Shown piece by piece: positions 1 to 6,005 of a stretch of 7,484 nucleotides of DNA; position 1 is the first letter of the stretch, and every line of letters begins with the position of its first letter. The DNA comes from Planctomycetota bacterium. GTDB lineage: Bacteria > Planctomycetota > Planctomycetia > Pirellulales > Pirellulaceae. The translations under genes were made by a program, and so were the position numbers. The notes below the pieces were generated by a model, which saw nothing but the letters and a program-made list of their open reading frames with translations, ran no database searches and had not been told where the DNA came from. Where the stretch lies: NCBI GenBank assembly GCA_024277285.1, contig JAJRVM010000226.1, forward strand, positions 1 through 7,484. Reading direction: 5' to 3'.

Positions 1-147
1 AGGCTTTACGTCGTGTGTTGTTACGCGAGCGTCGCTGGCGGCGGCTTCTCGGTCTAACCTCACCAACCGCTCGGCAGCACGACGAATTCTGGTGACCGAT
101 CACAATAGTGTGTGACGCATATTGGTCACCGGGTCTCTTCTGCTTAG
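1..147. other. Unassigned DNA abutting the broken kinase
   Basis: The kinase reading frame stays open here on the minus strand down to the window edge, but its translation no longer resembles a kinase and becomes basic and low in complexity, rich in Arg and Ser. No catalytic-loop sequence appears in any minus frame. The only structure I see is an inverted repeat, GGTGACC at 91-97 and GGTCACC at 124-130. This may be foreign DNA joined to the kinase gene, or a decayed stretch. Nothing identifies a transposase or an insertion-sequence end. Confidence 0.4.
91..130. repeat. Inverted repeat GGTGACC / GGTCACC
   Basis: The arms at 91-97 and 124-130 are perfect 7-bp inverted copies. Allowing one mismatch extends them to 10 bp (91-100 and 121-130). 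The 26-bp gap between the perfect arms makes either a protein-binding site or a weak cruciform possible. It lies about 18 bp from the point where kinase similarity stops, so it could mark a junction. That link is an inference. Confidence 0.4.
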
Positions 148-705
148 CAAAAAGCTGCAGCCGATCGCTGATCGTCAACCGATTACGATCACAATACTCC
201 ATAATCGAGATGCCCTTTACCAACTCCATGGCGAAGTACGGGTGTCCTGAATCGGTGGTGCCGGCGTCGAGCACACGAGCGATGTTTGGGTGATCCATCA
301 GAGCAAGGGCCTGCCGTTCCGCTTCAAACCTGGCGACGACCGATTTCGAGTCCATTCCCGGCTTGATGACTTTCAGGGCAACTTTGCGACGAATTGGGCG
401 TTCCTGTTGAGCGACAAAAACAGTTCCCATGCCCCCTTCGCCAATTTTCTCCATTAATCGGTAGCGGCCAATCGTAGTTCCGGCGCGTTCCGGTTCGGAT
501 ACGTGAGCGATGGGGCCGTAGCCTCTTGGGCCGACTCGAGAAAGCTCTTTTCCTGTTCGTGGATTTTGACCAGTGCCTCGACGCGCTCACGAAGGGCCAG
601 ATCACCACCGCAAACCTGGTCCAGATAAGTCGTTCGTTTGGCCTCGTCCGATAGGTCACGGGCAATATGGAAAACTGCTTCTTCGTCGAGTTGCCGATTA
701 GTCAT
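148..705 (-). pseudogene. Ser/Thr protein kinase, frameshifted and truncated
   Basis: The ATG at 705-703 is preceded by a good ribosome binding site (GGAG, 7-nt spacing). The first frame encodes a planctomycete kinase leader (MTNRQLDEEAVFHIARDL, then [21 protein letters not shown]) and stops at 454. The kinase domain continues in another frame from about 500: the stretch [15 protein letters not shown] leads to the glycine loop IGEGGMG at 445-425, then VALKVI with the ATP-binding Lys codon at 373-371, the helix-C segment FEAERQAL, and the hinge YFAMELVKG near 237-216. After RLQLF, near 150, similarity ends, so the HRD and DFG motifs are missing. Two defects, a net one-base loss (or two-base gain) and the lost catalytic part, make a functional kinase unlikely. 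A sequencing error could explain the frameshift but not the 3' loss. In this family such kinases are soluble or membrane-anchored signalling proteins. Confidence 0.85.
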
Positions 706-708
706 TTA

Positions 709-996
709 TTTTCTCCCGAGATGCCCGCCAGTTTCGTCACCTGAGAGTCTATGCGAAATCGAACAACGACGCCTGCCTCCTTTTTGGCACGTTCTACCCT
801 TGTTGGTTGCGGGACGGATGGCAGTCGATGTCCATGGCGACAAGACCTTTCCAGAGCACGCACACAGATCGCCAAACGAAATGTGATTCCGTCCAACGCC
901 CAAGCAATCCCCAACAGGGTACCGTCAATCAACCCGATCATCGCAGCCCTCTTTTGAGTTTACAAACGCCGAGTTGGAAAGCAGGATGCGAGCTTC
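709..996. other. Intergenic stretch without a convincing gene
   Basis: A 79-codon minus-strand frame (941-702) overlaps the kinase start by ATGA, as in translationally coupled genes. Its product is not recognisable, and I see no sigma-factor motif of the kind often found upstream of planctomycete kinases. I do not call it a gene. The stretch also holds the left arm of the 15-bp inverted repeat at 766-780. Confidence 0.4.
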
Positions 997-1151
997 TTAT
1001 TGGAAACCGGGTTGGCGGTTCACAGAATCACGGTATCGAATTCGTCCCCCATGGAGAACCAGATTCCAACCAATGAATTCCTTGAACTCAAGCTTTTTGC
1101 CGTTGCCGTCCTTGACACCGCTCCAATCGCCGAAACGGAGGCAGGCGTCGT
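766..1151. repeat. 386-bp segment with perfect 15-bp inverted ends
   Basis: ACGACGCCTGCCTCC at 766-780 is the exact reverse complement of 1137-1151. A 12-base part of the same word recurs at 4556-4567 downstream of the YifB gene. All three copies continue with GGC four or five bases later. The segment carries no transposase, and I see no clear target duplication at its edges. It could be a small non-autonomous element. Alternatively, two copies of a short dispersed motif may lie in opposite orientation. The third copy slightly favours the second reading. Confidence 0.35.
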
Positions 1152-1173
1152 ATCGCCGGCAATCTCGCTTGAC
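997..1173 (-). pseudogene. Remnant of an unidentified minus-strand gene
   Basis: A 58-codon frame is open from just after a TAA at 1176-1174 to a TAA at 999-997, with no ATG. Residues from about 15 onward look like real protein (GDWSGVKDGNGKKLEF, then IGWNLVLHGGRIRYRD). The pattern of a Trp, a Gly-Lys-Lys turn and alternating hydrophobic residues recalls the small beta-rich TIGR03067-type domains frequent in Planctomycetes. That match is from memory and weak. It has lost its start, and its 5' end lies under the toxin-antitoxin promoter, which suggests the module arrived in, or survived beside, decaying DNA. Confidence 0.35.
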
Positions 1174-1197
1174 TTAGTTCACTACGTAGTTTACCAT
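1169..1197 (+). promoter_or_regulatory. Promoter of the toxin-antitoxin operon
   Basis: A -35 box TTGACT (1169-1174, five of six consensus bases) and a -10 box TACCAT (1192-1197, four of six) are separated by 17 bp. A start seven bases after the -10 falls on the A of the antitoxin ATG at 1204, so the transcript would be leaderless. No Shine-Dalgarno sequence precedes that ATG, which fits. Confidence 0.5.
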
Positions 1198-1204
1198 TAA
1201 ACTA
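1175..1204. promoter_or_regulatory. Operator-like palindromes over the TA promoter
   Basis: Three related half-sites lie in the promoter: TAGTTCAC (1175-1182), TAGTTTAC (1187-1194) and an inverted TAAACTA (1198-1204). The last two form TAGTTTA-CCAT-TAAACTA, a perfect 7-bp inverted repeat covering the -10 box and reaching the start codon. A second perfect palindrome, ACTACGTAGT (1181-1190), fills the spacer. Phd/YefM antitoxins are known to repress their own operon through palindromes at the promoter. The sites fit that model, but binding is inferred. Confidence 0.55.
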
Positions 1205-1446
1205 TGATCAAGCTAAACATCCATGAAGCGAAGACTCATCTTTCGCGATATCTCGCCCAACTGGACGAGCATGAGGTGATCATCCTCTGCAAACGCAATG
1301 TGCCAATCGCTGAAATTCGCCCTCTACCCCGGCACATTGAAGAGAAGCGAGAAGTTGGCTTTTTCAAGGGCCAGTTTTCCGTACCGCAAAGCTTTTTTGA
1401 GCCATTAAGTGACGCGATCCTCGGTGCCTTCGAAGGCAAGGAGTAG
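1204..1446 (+). CDS. Type II antitoxin, Phd/YefM family
   Basis: The 80-residue product has the length and layout of a Phd/YefM antitoxin (also annotated as VapB-like when paired with PIN toxins). Residues 1-41 (beginning MIKLNIHEAKTHLSRYL and including EVIILCKRNVPIAEIRPL) match the N-terminal dimerisation and DNA-binding fold, with its strand-helix-strand-strand order. Residues 45-80 form the usual toxin-binding tail, including FFKGQFSVPQSFFEPL and a final LGAFEGKE. It should neutralise the neighbouring PIN RNase in the cytoplasm and, with it, repress the operon. The ATG at 1204 is the first in frame after the promoter and has no ribosome binding site. The toxin start follows its stop after three bases, so the two genes are co-transcribed and probably translationally linked. 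Confidence 0.9.
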   Translation: MIKLNIHEAKTHLSRYLAQLDEHEVIILCKRNVPIAEIRPLPRHIEEKREVGFFKGQFSVPQSFFEPLSDAILGAFEGKE

Positions 1447-1449
1447 GAC

Positions 1450-1836
1450 GTGAAAGTGCTGCTAGATACTTGCACGGCGCTTTGGCTGGCAGTCGATTCA
1501 AGTGAGCTATCGGATCGAGCCAAGACGCTGTTCGAAGCCCCTGCGAATGAAGTTTACCTGAGTACCGTTTCGACCTGGGAAATCAGCCTGAAGTACTCGA
1601 TCGGTAAGCTTCCACTTCCGAGTTCGCCAGACGCGTTCATTCCCTCGTTGCGTCAACGGGGTCGTATGGAATCTCTGCCGCTCAGTGAGGAGGCTACTCT
1701 GCAGCTCTTCCGCTTGCCGGAACTCCATCGGGATCCATTCGATCGAATGTTGATCTGTCAGGCGATCACGGGAGGAATGACGCTGCTTACGCCCGACCAG
1801 GAAATTCGCCGCTACCCGGTCTCGACCGCCTGGTGA
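1450..1836 (+). CDS. vapC: PIN-domain ribonuclease toxin, VapC-like
   Basis: The 128-residue product is a complete PIN domain. The acidic residues expected around the metal centre are present: Asp6 in LLDTCTALW, Glu44 in STWEISLKY, Asp98 in HRDPFDRMLICQA and Asp116 in LLTPDQEI. The WEIS.KY and HRDPFDR signatures place it with the toxin subgroup typified by cyanobacterial Sll0205-like PIN proteins. Such toxins cleave RNA, often tRNA or rRNA, and stop translation when the antitoxin is degraded; the target here is unknown. The start is the GTG at 1450, three bases after the antitoxin stop, with AAGGAG at 1438-1443 inside the last antitoxin codons. This arrangement favours more antitoxin than toxin. 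The gene appears intact. Confidence 0.93.
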   Translation: MKVLLDTCTALWLAVDSSELSDRAKTLFEAPANEVYLSTVSTWEISLKYSIGKLPLPSSPDAFIPSLRQRGRMESLPLSEEATLQLFRLPELHRDPFDRMLICQAITGGMTLLTPDQEIRRYPVSTAW

Positions 1837-1907
1837 CGCATGGAGCCCATAAGGGCCCAACGGCCAAAACATGGCTGGACACACCCGGAAAGAGACGAGG
1901 AAAACAG

Positions 1908-2355
1908 GAAGATTGATCCGCCAACTCCGTTTGTCCGCGGCGATTGTAGTAGACCGAACGAACGAGGGGCGCCACCATATAATCTGGGGGATCGGCAAGC
2001 CTTCGAGCCGGTTCGTCGGCAATTGGAATCATCTCATCCGCGTTCTCAACTGGATACGTAATTGCTTGATTGTAGACAATACACTTCACCATTAATGTGA
2101 CCGGGTTATCAAGATCCATCGGTGCGGAGCGGTCAATCTCCGCAAGAGCGTCCCTCGCGGAGAACTCACCACTAATTGTGTAAAGGAGTCGCTGCGCTTC
2201 GGCAATCGTGTGTGCCACTGCGTGCTCGAACGAGTTTACCAACCAATTCGATCGAGTACTTCTAGACGGTCGAACGTCACGCCGTCGCTCACGGCACGCA
2301 GTGTGAACCGTCGTGCGACTCCGCCGTTGGTAGCTCGATCGGCGGTTTGCACTGC
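1908..2355 (-). pseudogene. Decayed minus-strand coding region, function unknown
   Basis: Two adjoining minus-strand frames look protein-coding. The first runs from 2355 to a TAA at 2238-2236 (39 codons, ending SDGVTFDRLEVLDRIGW). The second continues in another frame from about 2236 to 1908 (FEHAVAHTIAEAQRLLYTIS, then DLDNPVTLMVKCIVYNQAI, and PPDYMVAPLVRSVYYNRRG). The second part is helical with regular Ala/Leu spacing, somewhat like tetratricopeptide-type repeats, but I cannot name a family. No start with a ribosome binding site is visible, and the frame changes exactly at the stop. After 1908 the frame stays open to 1787 but its translation becomes implausible and overlaps the toxin gene. 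I read the region as a remnant of one or two genes. Confidence 0.4.
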
Positions 2356-2630
2356 TCACATCGGCGTTTGCGCATCGTGGCGATGGCTTTTTGTGAGTCT
2401 CTGGAGTTGAAAGACGTTTGGAATGAGCAGTGGCACGGACGCGCAGTGCGATCCTCCAGCGTCTGTTTGGTACGGAGGCTTCAGTTCCCTGTGCTAACGC
2501 AGGACGACTTTGGATTCCGCGTCAGGGATTGCACGAACTGACTCGTCCCAAGGAGGTGGCCAACGATTGGGTGTGGCTAGGTGCCAGCTGATTTTTTGAC
2601 AACACGGGGTTGCTTTTCAAGCCAATTGAA
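2356..2630. other. Intergenic stretch, nothing recognised
   Basis: No frame on either strand gives a plausible protein. A 64-codon plus-strand frame (2347-2541) has odd composition and no ribosome binding site. No tRNA-like fold or convincing promoter is seen. The right end (from about 2590) may already belong to the repeat block that follows. Confidence 0.4.
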
Positions 2631-2693
2631 ATAGCGAGTTTGGTGAAGAGATAACGTCGTCCACACTCGGGAGGGATTCCCGAGCCACGTGTG
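2631..2693. repeat. Hairpin repeat, copy A
   Basis: The core TAACGTCGTCCA (2652-2663) is followed by a hairpin with arms CTCGGGA (2666-2672) and TCCCGAG (2678-2684), then ACGTGT (2687-2692). In this copy outer arms CCACA (2661-2665) and TGTGG (2690-2694) can also pair. Copy B lies exactly 153 bases downstream with no gaps between the cores. Similarity is weaker upstream of the core (ATAG....TT) and stops after ACGTGT. Confidence 0.75.
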
Positions 2694-2783
2694 GCCTGGA
2701 GATTCCATCCCAGGCATGGAAAACGTTCTACCGGCGAGAAGCCCGCTATCGCCAAAACGCCGTCCCGGCTCAATCGCTCGGCA

Positions 2784-2846
2784 ATAGAAATTCGCCTGAA
2801 GGGGTAACGTCGTCCATGCTCGGGAAAGATTCCCGAGCTACGTGTA
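2784..2846. repeat. Hairpin repeat, copy B
   Basis: The second copy has TAACGTCGTCCA at 2805-2816, arms CTCGGGA (2819-2825) and TCCCGAG (2831-2837), and ACGTGT at 2840-2845. It differs from copy A within the core at only a few bases, mostly in the loop and beside the stem, so the stem is conserved. It ends about 80 bases before the YifB start. Minus-strand translations of the two copies are similar (RGSGIPPECGRRY against SSGIFPEHGRRY), a pattern I associate with dispersed intergenic repeats in Planctomycetes rather than with a real gene. Confidence 0.75.
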
Positions 2847-2928
2847 CAGACGGCTTGCAAGAAACAGGGCAGGGGGGCAGAATGGGGTAGCGACGCAGTA
2901 AACGCGGGCCAACGTGAGGGATAGACAC

Positions 2929-4467
2929 ATGTTGGCCAAGTTACACACATTCTCTCTGTTGGGTATTGACGCGGTGCCGGTCGAGGTCGAGGTGGATGTT
3001 TCGCCAACAGCGAACCCATCGACGACGTTGGTGGGACTGCCTGAAGCCGCAGTGCGCGAGAGCCGGCACCGGGTGGCACGCGCGTTGGTGAATTCGGGGT
3101 TCGTACGGCCGCAGGACCGTGTTGTCATCAACCTCGCCCCGGCCGAGCTACCGAAACAGGCGGCCTCGTTCGACCTGCCGATCACGTTAGGGTTATTGGC
3201 CGGCAGTGGTCAATTCTCGTCTGAGCTGTTCGACCAGTATGCCGTGGTCAGCGAACTGTCTTTGGAGGGCGCCACGCGTTCGGCCAAAGGCGCTCTATCC
3301 ATGGCCATGGCCGCCGCACAACAAGACCACCTGCGTGGCATTGTGATGCCGAGTGTCAACGCGGCGGAAGCGGCGGTGGTCGAAGACATCGAAGTGATTC
3401 CGGTATCGTCATTGTCCGAAGCCGTGGCGTTTTTTGCCGGCCAGCTCGAGATCGACCCGACTCCATCTCGCTTGGGCGAGCTGTTCAGCACACTCTCCAA
3501 GTATGGCGAGAACTATGCCGATGTGCGTGGCCAGGAGATGGCCAAGCGCGCGTTGATCATCGCCGCCGCCGGATCACATAACCTGTTGATGCTCGGCCCG
3601 CCCGGCTCCGGCAAAACGATGCTTGCCAAACGCCTGCCGACCGTCTTGCCCGACCTGACCGCGTCCGAATCGATCGAAACGACACGTGTCTACAGCGCCA
3701 TGGGACGGCTTCCGCAGAATCAACCCCTGCTCGCAAAACGGCCCTTCCGATCGCCCCATCACACCATCAGCGATGCGGGACTCGTTGGCGGTGGCAGCAT
3801 TCCGGTCCCGGGCGAAATCAGTTTGTCGCATCATGGCGTTTTGTTCCTCGACGAATTGCCGGAATTCAATCGCCGCACACTCGAAGTACTCCGACAACCT
3901 CTTGAAGATGGCGTCGTCACGATCTCCCGAGCGCTAACGTCCACGACCTTCCCTGCCGAGTTCATGTTGGTGGCGGCGTTGAATCCGTGCCCTTGTGGTT
4001 TTCGCACCGACCCACGGCGTGATTGCCATTGCACCGGACCGCAGATCGAAAAGTACATTGGCAAGATCAGTGGCCCATTGCTCGACCGCATCGACATTCA
4101 CATTGAAGTGCCCGCCGTACCGTTCAAGGAGTTGTCCAGCCAGCAACGGGGGACCAGCAGCGAAGAGATGCGCGAGCACGTGGTGATCGCCAGAGAGCGC
4201 CAGAACCAGCGATTCCAGGAAACCCGTTCGCGCACCAACGCGCACATGTCGACGCGACAGATACGCGAGTTCTGCAAACTGGATGCCGATTGCCTCACGT
4301 TGCTCCGAAGCAGCGTGCAAGAGATGGGGCTATCCGCGCGCGCGCACGACAAAATCCTCCGCGTGGCGCGCACCATCGCCGATCTGGACCAAGCTGATTG
4401 CGTGGCACTCGAGCATCTCTCCGAGGCGGTCAACTTCCGGCTGCTCGACCGCAAGTTTTGGACGTAA
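2929..4467 (+). CDS. YifB/ComM-family AAA+ ATPase (Mg-chelatase-like)
   Basis: The 512-residue product is full length for this family. Residues 20-140 form the ChlI-type N-terminal domain. Residues 192-396 form the Mg-chelatase-like AAA+ core, with Walker A GPPGSGKT (223-230), Walker B VLFLDE (304-309), the sensor Asn352 followed by the CPCG...CHC cysteine group (354, 356, 366, 368), and LLDRIDI with Arg387. Residues 405-505 form the C-terminal Mg-chelatase domain. ComM, the studied member, is a hexameric helicase that extends branch migration during natural transformation; a role in pigment synthesis is not implied. The start is the ATG at 2929, since family members begin MLAK..., and GAGG at 2916-2919 is its ribosome binding site. 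A GTG at 2914 would add five residues and overlaps that site. No competence genes are nearby, and the gene appears to be transcribed alone. Confidence 0.96.
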   Translation: MLAKLHTFSLLGIDAVPVEVEVDVSPTANPSTTLVGLPEAAVRESRHRVARALVNSGFVRPQDRVVINLAPAELPKQAASFDLPITLGLLAGSGQFSSELFDQYAVVSELSLEGATRSAKGALSMAMAAAQQDHLRGIVMPSVNAAEAAVVEDIEVIPVSSLSEAVAFFAGQLEIDPTPSRLGELFSTLSKYGENYADVRGQEMAKRALIIAAAGSHNLLMLGPPGSGKTMLAKRLPTVLPDLTASESIETTRVYSAMGRLPQNQPLLAKRPFRSPHHTISDAGLVGGGSIPVPGEISLSHHGVLFLDELPEFNRRTLEVLRQPLEDGVVTISRALTSTTFPAEFMLVAALNPCPCGFRTDPRRDCHCTGPQIEKYIGKISGPLLDRIDIHIEVPAVPFKELSSQQRGTSSEEMREHVVIARERQNQRFQETRSRTNAHMSTRQIREFCKLDADCLTLLRSSVQEMGLSARAHDKILRVARTIADLDQADCVALEHLSEAVNFRLLDRKFWT

Positions 4468-4881
4468 TGCCCCTGGGTTCCCGATCGATGGACGATCTTC
4501 GGATTGTTCGCAACCTCCTCCCTTGGGAGACGCCCGTCGTTGAAGGTGTGGCGGAACGCCTGCCTCCGCTTGGCATACGGCAGGGCACACAATGGGTGGG
4601 ACAATCGCTACAGCCGACACTACCGCACCACGGCCCGCTCACTTATCGTTAACCCTATCTGCCGGGCCAGCCCTACGTCGCCAAGCCTGGCGGATGGCCT
4701 ATGATTTCTGGTGGCGATGAGTCGCGGAGACTTGAGAACGCGTAACCGCGCCAGGACCTCAATGCAAGCCAACTTCCGAGGGTTGACGTGTTTAGCAGCA
4801 AGTGCACACGGTTTACGTCGTGAACCGTTGCAGAACAACAGAAAAGCCATGAACGAGTCCAGGCATTTGGAGAGACAATCG
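4468..4881. other. Intergenic region with repeat-like block
   Basis: No gene is convincing here. The frame of the next gene is open upstream to 4711, but its translation there is Arg-rich and lacks a ribosome binding site. The block from about 4540 to 4700 is GC-rich and has short inverted arms, including CCTGCC (4559-4564) with GGCAGG (4579-4584). It shares ACGCCTGCCTCC with the inverted repeats at 766-780 and 1137-1151. I see no U-tract terminator after the YifB stop and no clear promoter for the next gene. Confidence 0.4.
4556..4584. repeat. GCCTGCCTCC-type dispersed motif with stem
   Basis: ACGCCTGCCTCC (4556-4567) continues as GCTTGGC, and CCTGCC (4559-4564) can pair with GGCAGG (4579-4584) over a 14-base loop. 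The same word occurs at 769-780 and, inverted, at 1137-1148. The text resembles an intergenic repeat I recall from planctomycete genomes; this needs a genome-wide count to confirm. Confidence 0.4.
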
Positions 4882-5862
4882 ATGAGACGTTTGACTTTGG
4901 GCGTATGTTTGCTGGCCTTGAACTGCTGTGCGGCGGACGCCAGGGCGCAGACCACGTGGGCCGAGCAACTTGGCTTTCCGGCCGGCAAGCGCGTTGTGAT
5001 CTTGCACGCCAATGACATGGGCATTGCATACGAGTGCAATCGACCGGCCGAGCATGCGTTGACCAACGGGCCATTAACGTCCGCCAGCGTAATTTCGGCC
5101 GGCCCTTGGTTCGCCGAATGCGCCGAGTGGGCCAAACACAACCCCAACCAGGACCTCGGCATCTCGCTTGCGTTCCTCAGCCCCAGTCCGGCCGTAAAGT
5201 GGGGCAGCGTTGCGCCGCGCTCGGAGGTCCCAAGCCTGAGTGACATTAACGGCTATTTCCCAGCCACCGCAGCTCGATTCCTGGCGCGCGCCGATGCAGA
5301 ACAAGTTCGCCGCGAGGCGATTGCGCAAATCCAGCGGGCCCAGAGCATGGGTATTCAGCCGACCCACCTGCACCCGCACTTGGGCACAATACTAGCCCGG
5401 CCCGATTTACTGCGTGTCTACTTGGACTTGGCCGAAGAACTCCAGATCCCGGCGGTCATGGTCGAGTTCACGCCTGATCTTTGCGAACGGTTTGCGAAAC
5501 TCGGGATCCCGATGGACGACGAGACGCTCGCGATCGTCTCCCAATACCGATTGCCCAAGATCGACGATATCATGAACGTGCCGTCCGCAGACAGTTACGC
5601 GGAGAAGCGGCAACAGTTTTTCGCTCTATTCGACGAAATGAAGCCCGGCATCACACAGGTTTTCTTACACCCGTCGGACGATTCGCTCGGCATGCGTCGC
5701 GCCAATAATCAATGGCAAGATCGCGTTTGGGAAGCCAAACTGATGGCCGATGCGGAAGTGCAGCAGTTCCTGAAAAAGCAAGACATCGTCTTTACCAATT
5801 GGCGCGAGATCATGCAGCGGTTCCAGACGATGAAGAAAAAACAGGCTGACGACTCCCCATAG
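4882..5862 (+). CDS. Secreted ChbG/YdjC-family deacetylase-like protein
   Basis: The 326-residue product begins with a signal peptide (residues 1-22, RRLTLGVCLLALNCC core, cleavage after ARA), so it should act outside the cytoplasm. The mature part follows the ChbG/YdjC fold: HANDMGIAYECNRPAEHAL at 42-60, TSASVISAGPWF at 66-77, DLGISLAF at 91-98, VPSLSDINGYF at 116-126 and PTHLHPHLGT at 160-169. The family removes acetyl groups from N-acetylated sugars using a metal held by Asp and His residues. Here the expected ADD is AND (Asn44), the expected His in LGIHL is Ser95, and the Asp of THLDSH is His164. It may therefore be inactive or bind metal differently. The ATG at 4882 is chosen because GGAGAG (4869-4874) precedes it and the signal peptide starts there; an ATG at 4849 would put a charged extension before the signal. 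It is transcribed alone. Confidence 0.85.
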   Translation: MRRLTLGVCLLALNCCAADARAQTTWAEQLGFPAGKRVVILHANDMGIAYECNRPAEHALTNGPLTSASVISAGPWFAECAEWAKHNPNQDLGISLAFLSPSPAVKWGSVAPRSEVPSLSDINGYFPATAARFLARADAEQVRREAIAQIQRAQSMGIQPTHLHPHLGTILARPDLLRVYLDLAEELQIPAVMVEFTPDLCERFAKLGIPMDDETLAIVSQYRLPKIDDIMNVPSADSYAEKRQQFFALFDEMKPGITQVFLHPSDDSLGMRRANNQWQDRVWEAKLMADAEVQQFLKKQDIVFTNWREIMQRFQTMKKKQADDSP

Positions 5863-5900
5863 CCGCCGGAAAAATGTCGCTCCTGCAGCGGCTGTTTTTT
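5861..5900 (+). terminator. Candidate intrinsic terminator
   Basis: AGCCGC (5861-5866) pairs with GCGGCT (5888-5893) and is followed by a run of six T at 5895-5900. The loop is long (21 bases), but an alternative inner hairpin CGCT-CCTGC-AGCG lies just before the T run. The left arm overlaps the stop codon of the deacetylase-like gene. Confidence 0.5.
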
Positions 5901-5911
5901 CGAGTCCTTTG

Positions 5912-5917
5912 TATAAT
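5912..5917 (+). promoter_or_regulatory. Consensus -10 box TATAAT
   Basis: A perfect TATAAT lies 11 bases after the T tract of the preceding terminator candidate and about 90 bases before the next start codon. No good -35 box is found 16-18 bases upstream, so the promoter would be weak, activator-dependent or served by another sigma factor. It would give a leader of roughly 80 bases. Confidence 0.4.
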
Positions 5918-6005
5918 GAATGACGTTTTGCGATTCACCGCCAGCGATCGTCACTCGGTCCCTGGCAAGGGCATCTTCGACTTGCCACCATCCAAAGAGC
6001 TAACC

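Noticed and set aside
52..130. Integron attC-like site (GTCTAAC near 52 plus the inverted repeat at 91-130)
   Set aside because: The matching GTTRRRY core site is missing at a suitable distance on either strand.
702..941. 79-codon minus-strand frame overlapping the kinase start by ATGA
   Set aside because: The overlap is suggestive of coupling, but the product shows no recognisable domain, and sigma-factor motifs expected at this position are absent.
1787..2359. A single intact 190-residue minus-strand gene
   Set aside because: Only its middle looks like protein; both ends have implausible composition, one end overlaps the toxin gene, and good protein text upstream lies in another frame.
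2631..2846. CRISPR-like array
   Set aside because: There are only two copies, 153 bases apart, with an internal hairpin and no regular spacer series or cas genes.
2914..2928. GTG start for the YifB/ComM gene
   Set aside because: The family begins MLAK at the ATG at 2929, and the GTG overlaps the GAGG ribosome binding site of that ATG.
2522..3079. 185-codon minus-strand frame over the hairpin repeats
   Set aside because: Its repeated segments are translations of the two DNA repeats, and its upstream half is antisense to the YifB gene.
4518..4529. CTCCC-TT-GGGAG palindrome as a terminator after YifB
   Set aside because: The loop is too tight, and no T run follows.
4711..4881. Upstream start for the deacetylase-like gene
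   Set aside because: The extra translation is Arg-rich, has no ribosome binding site, and would bury the signal peptide inside the protein.
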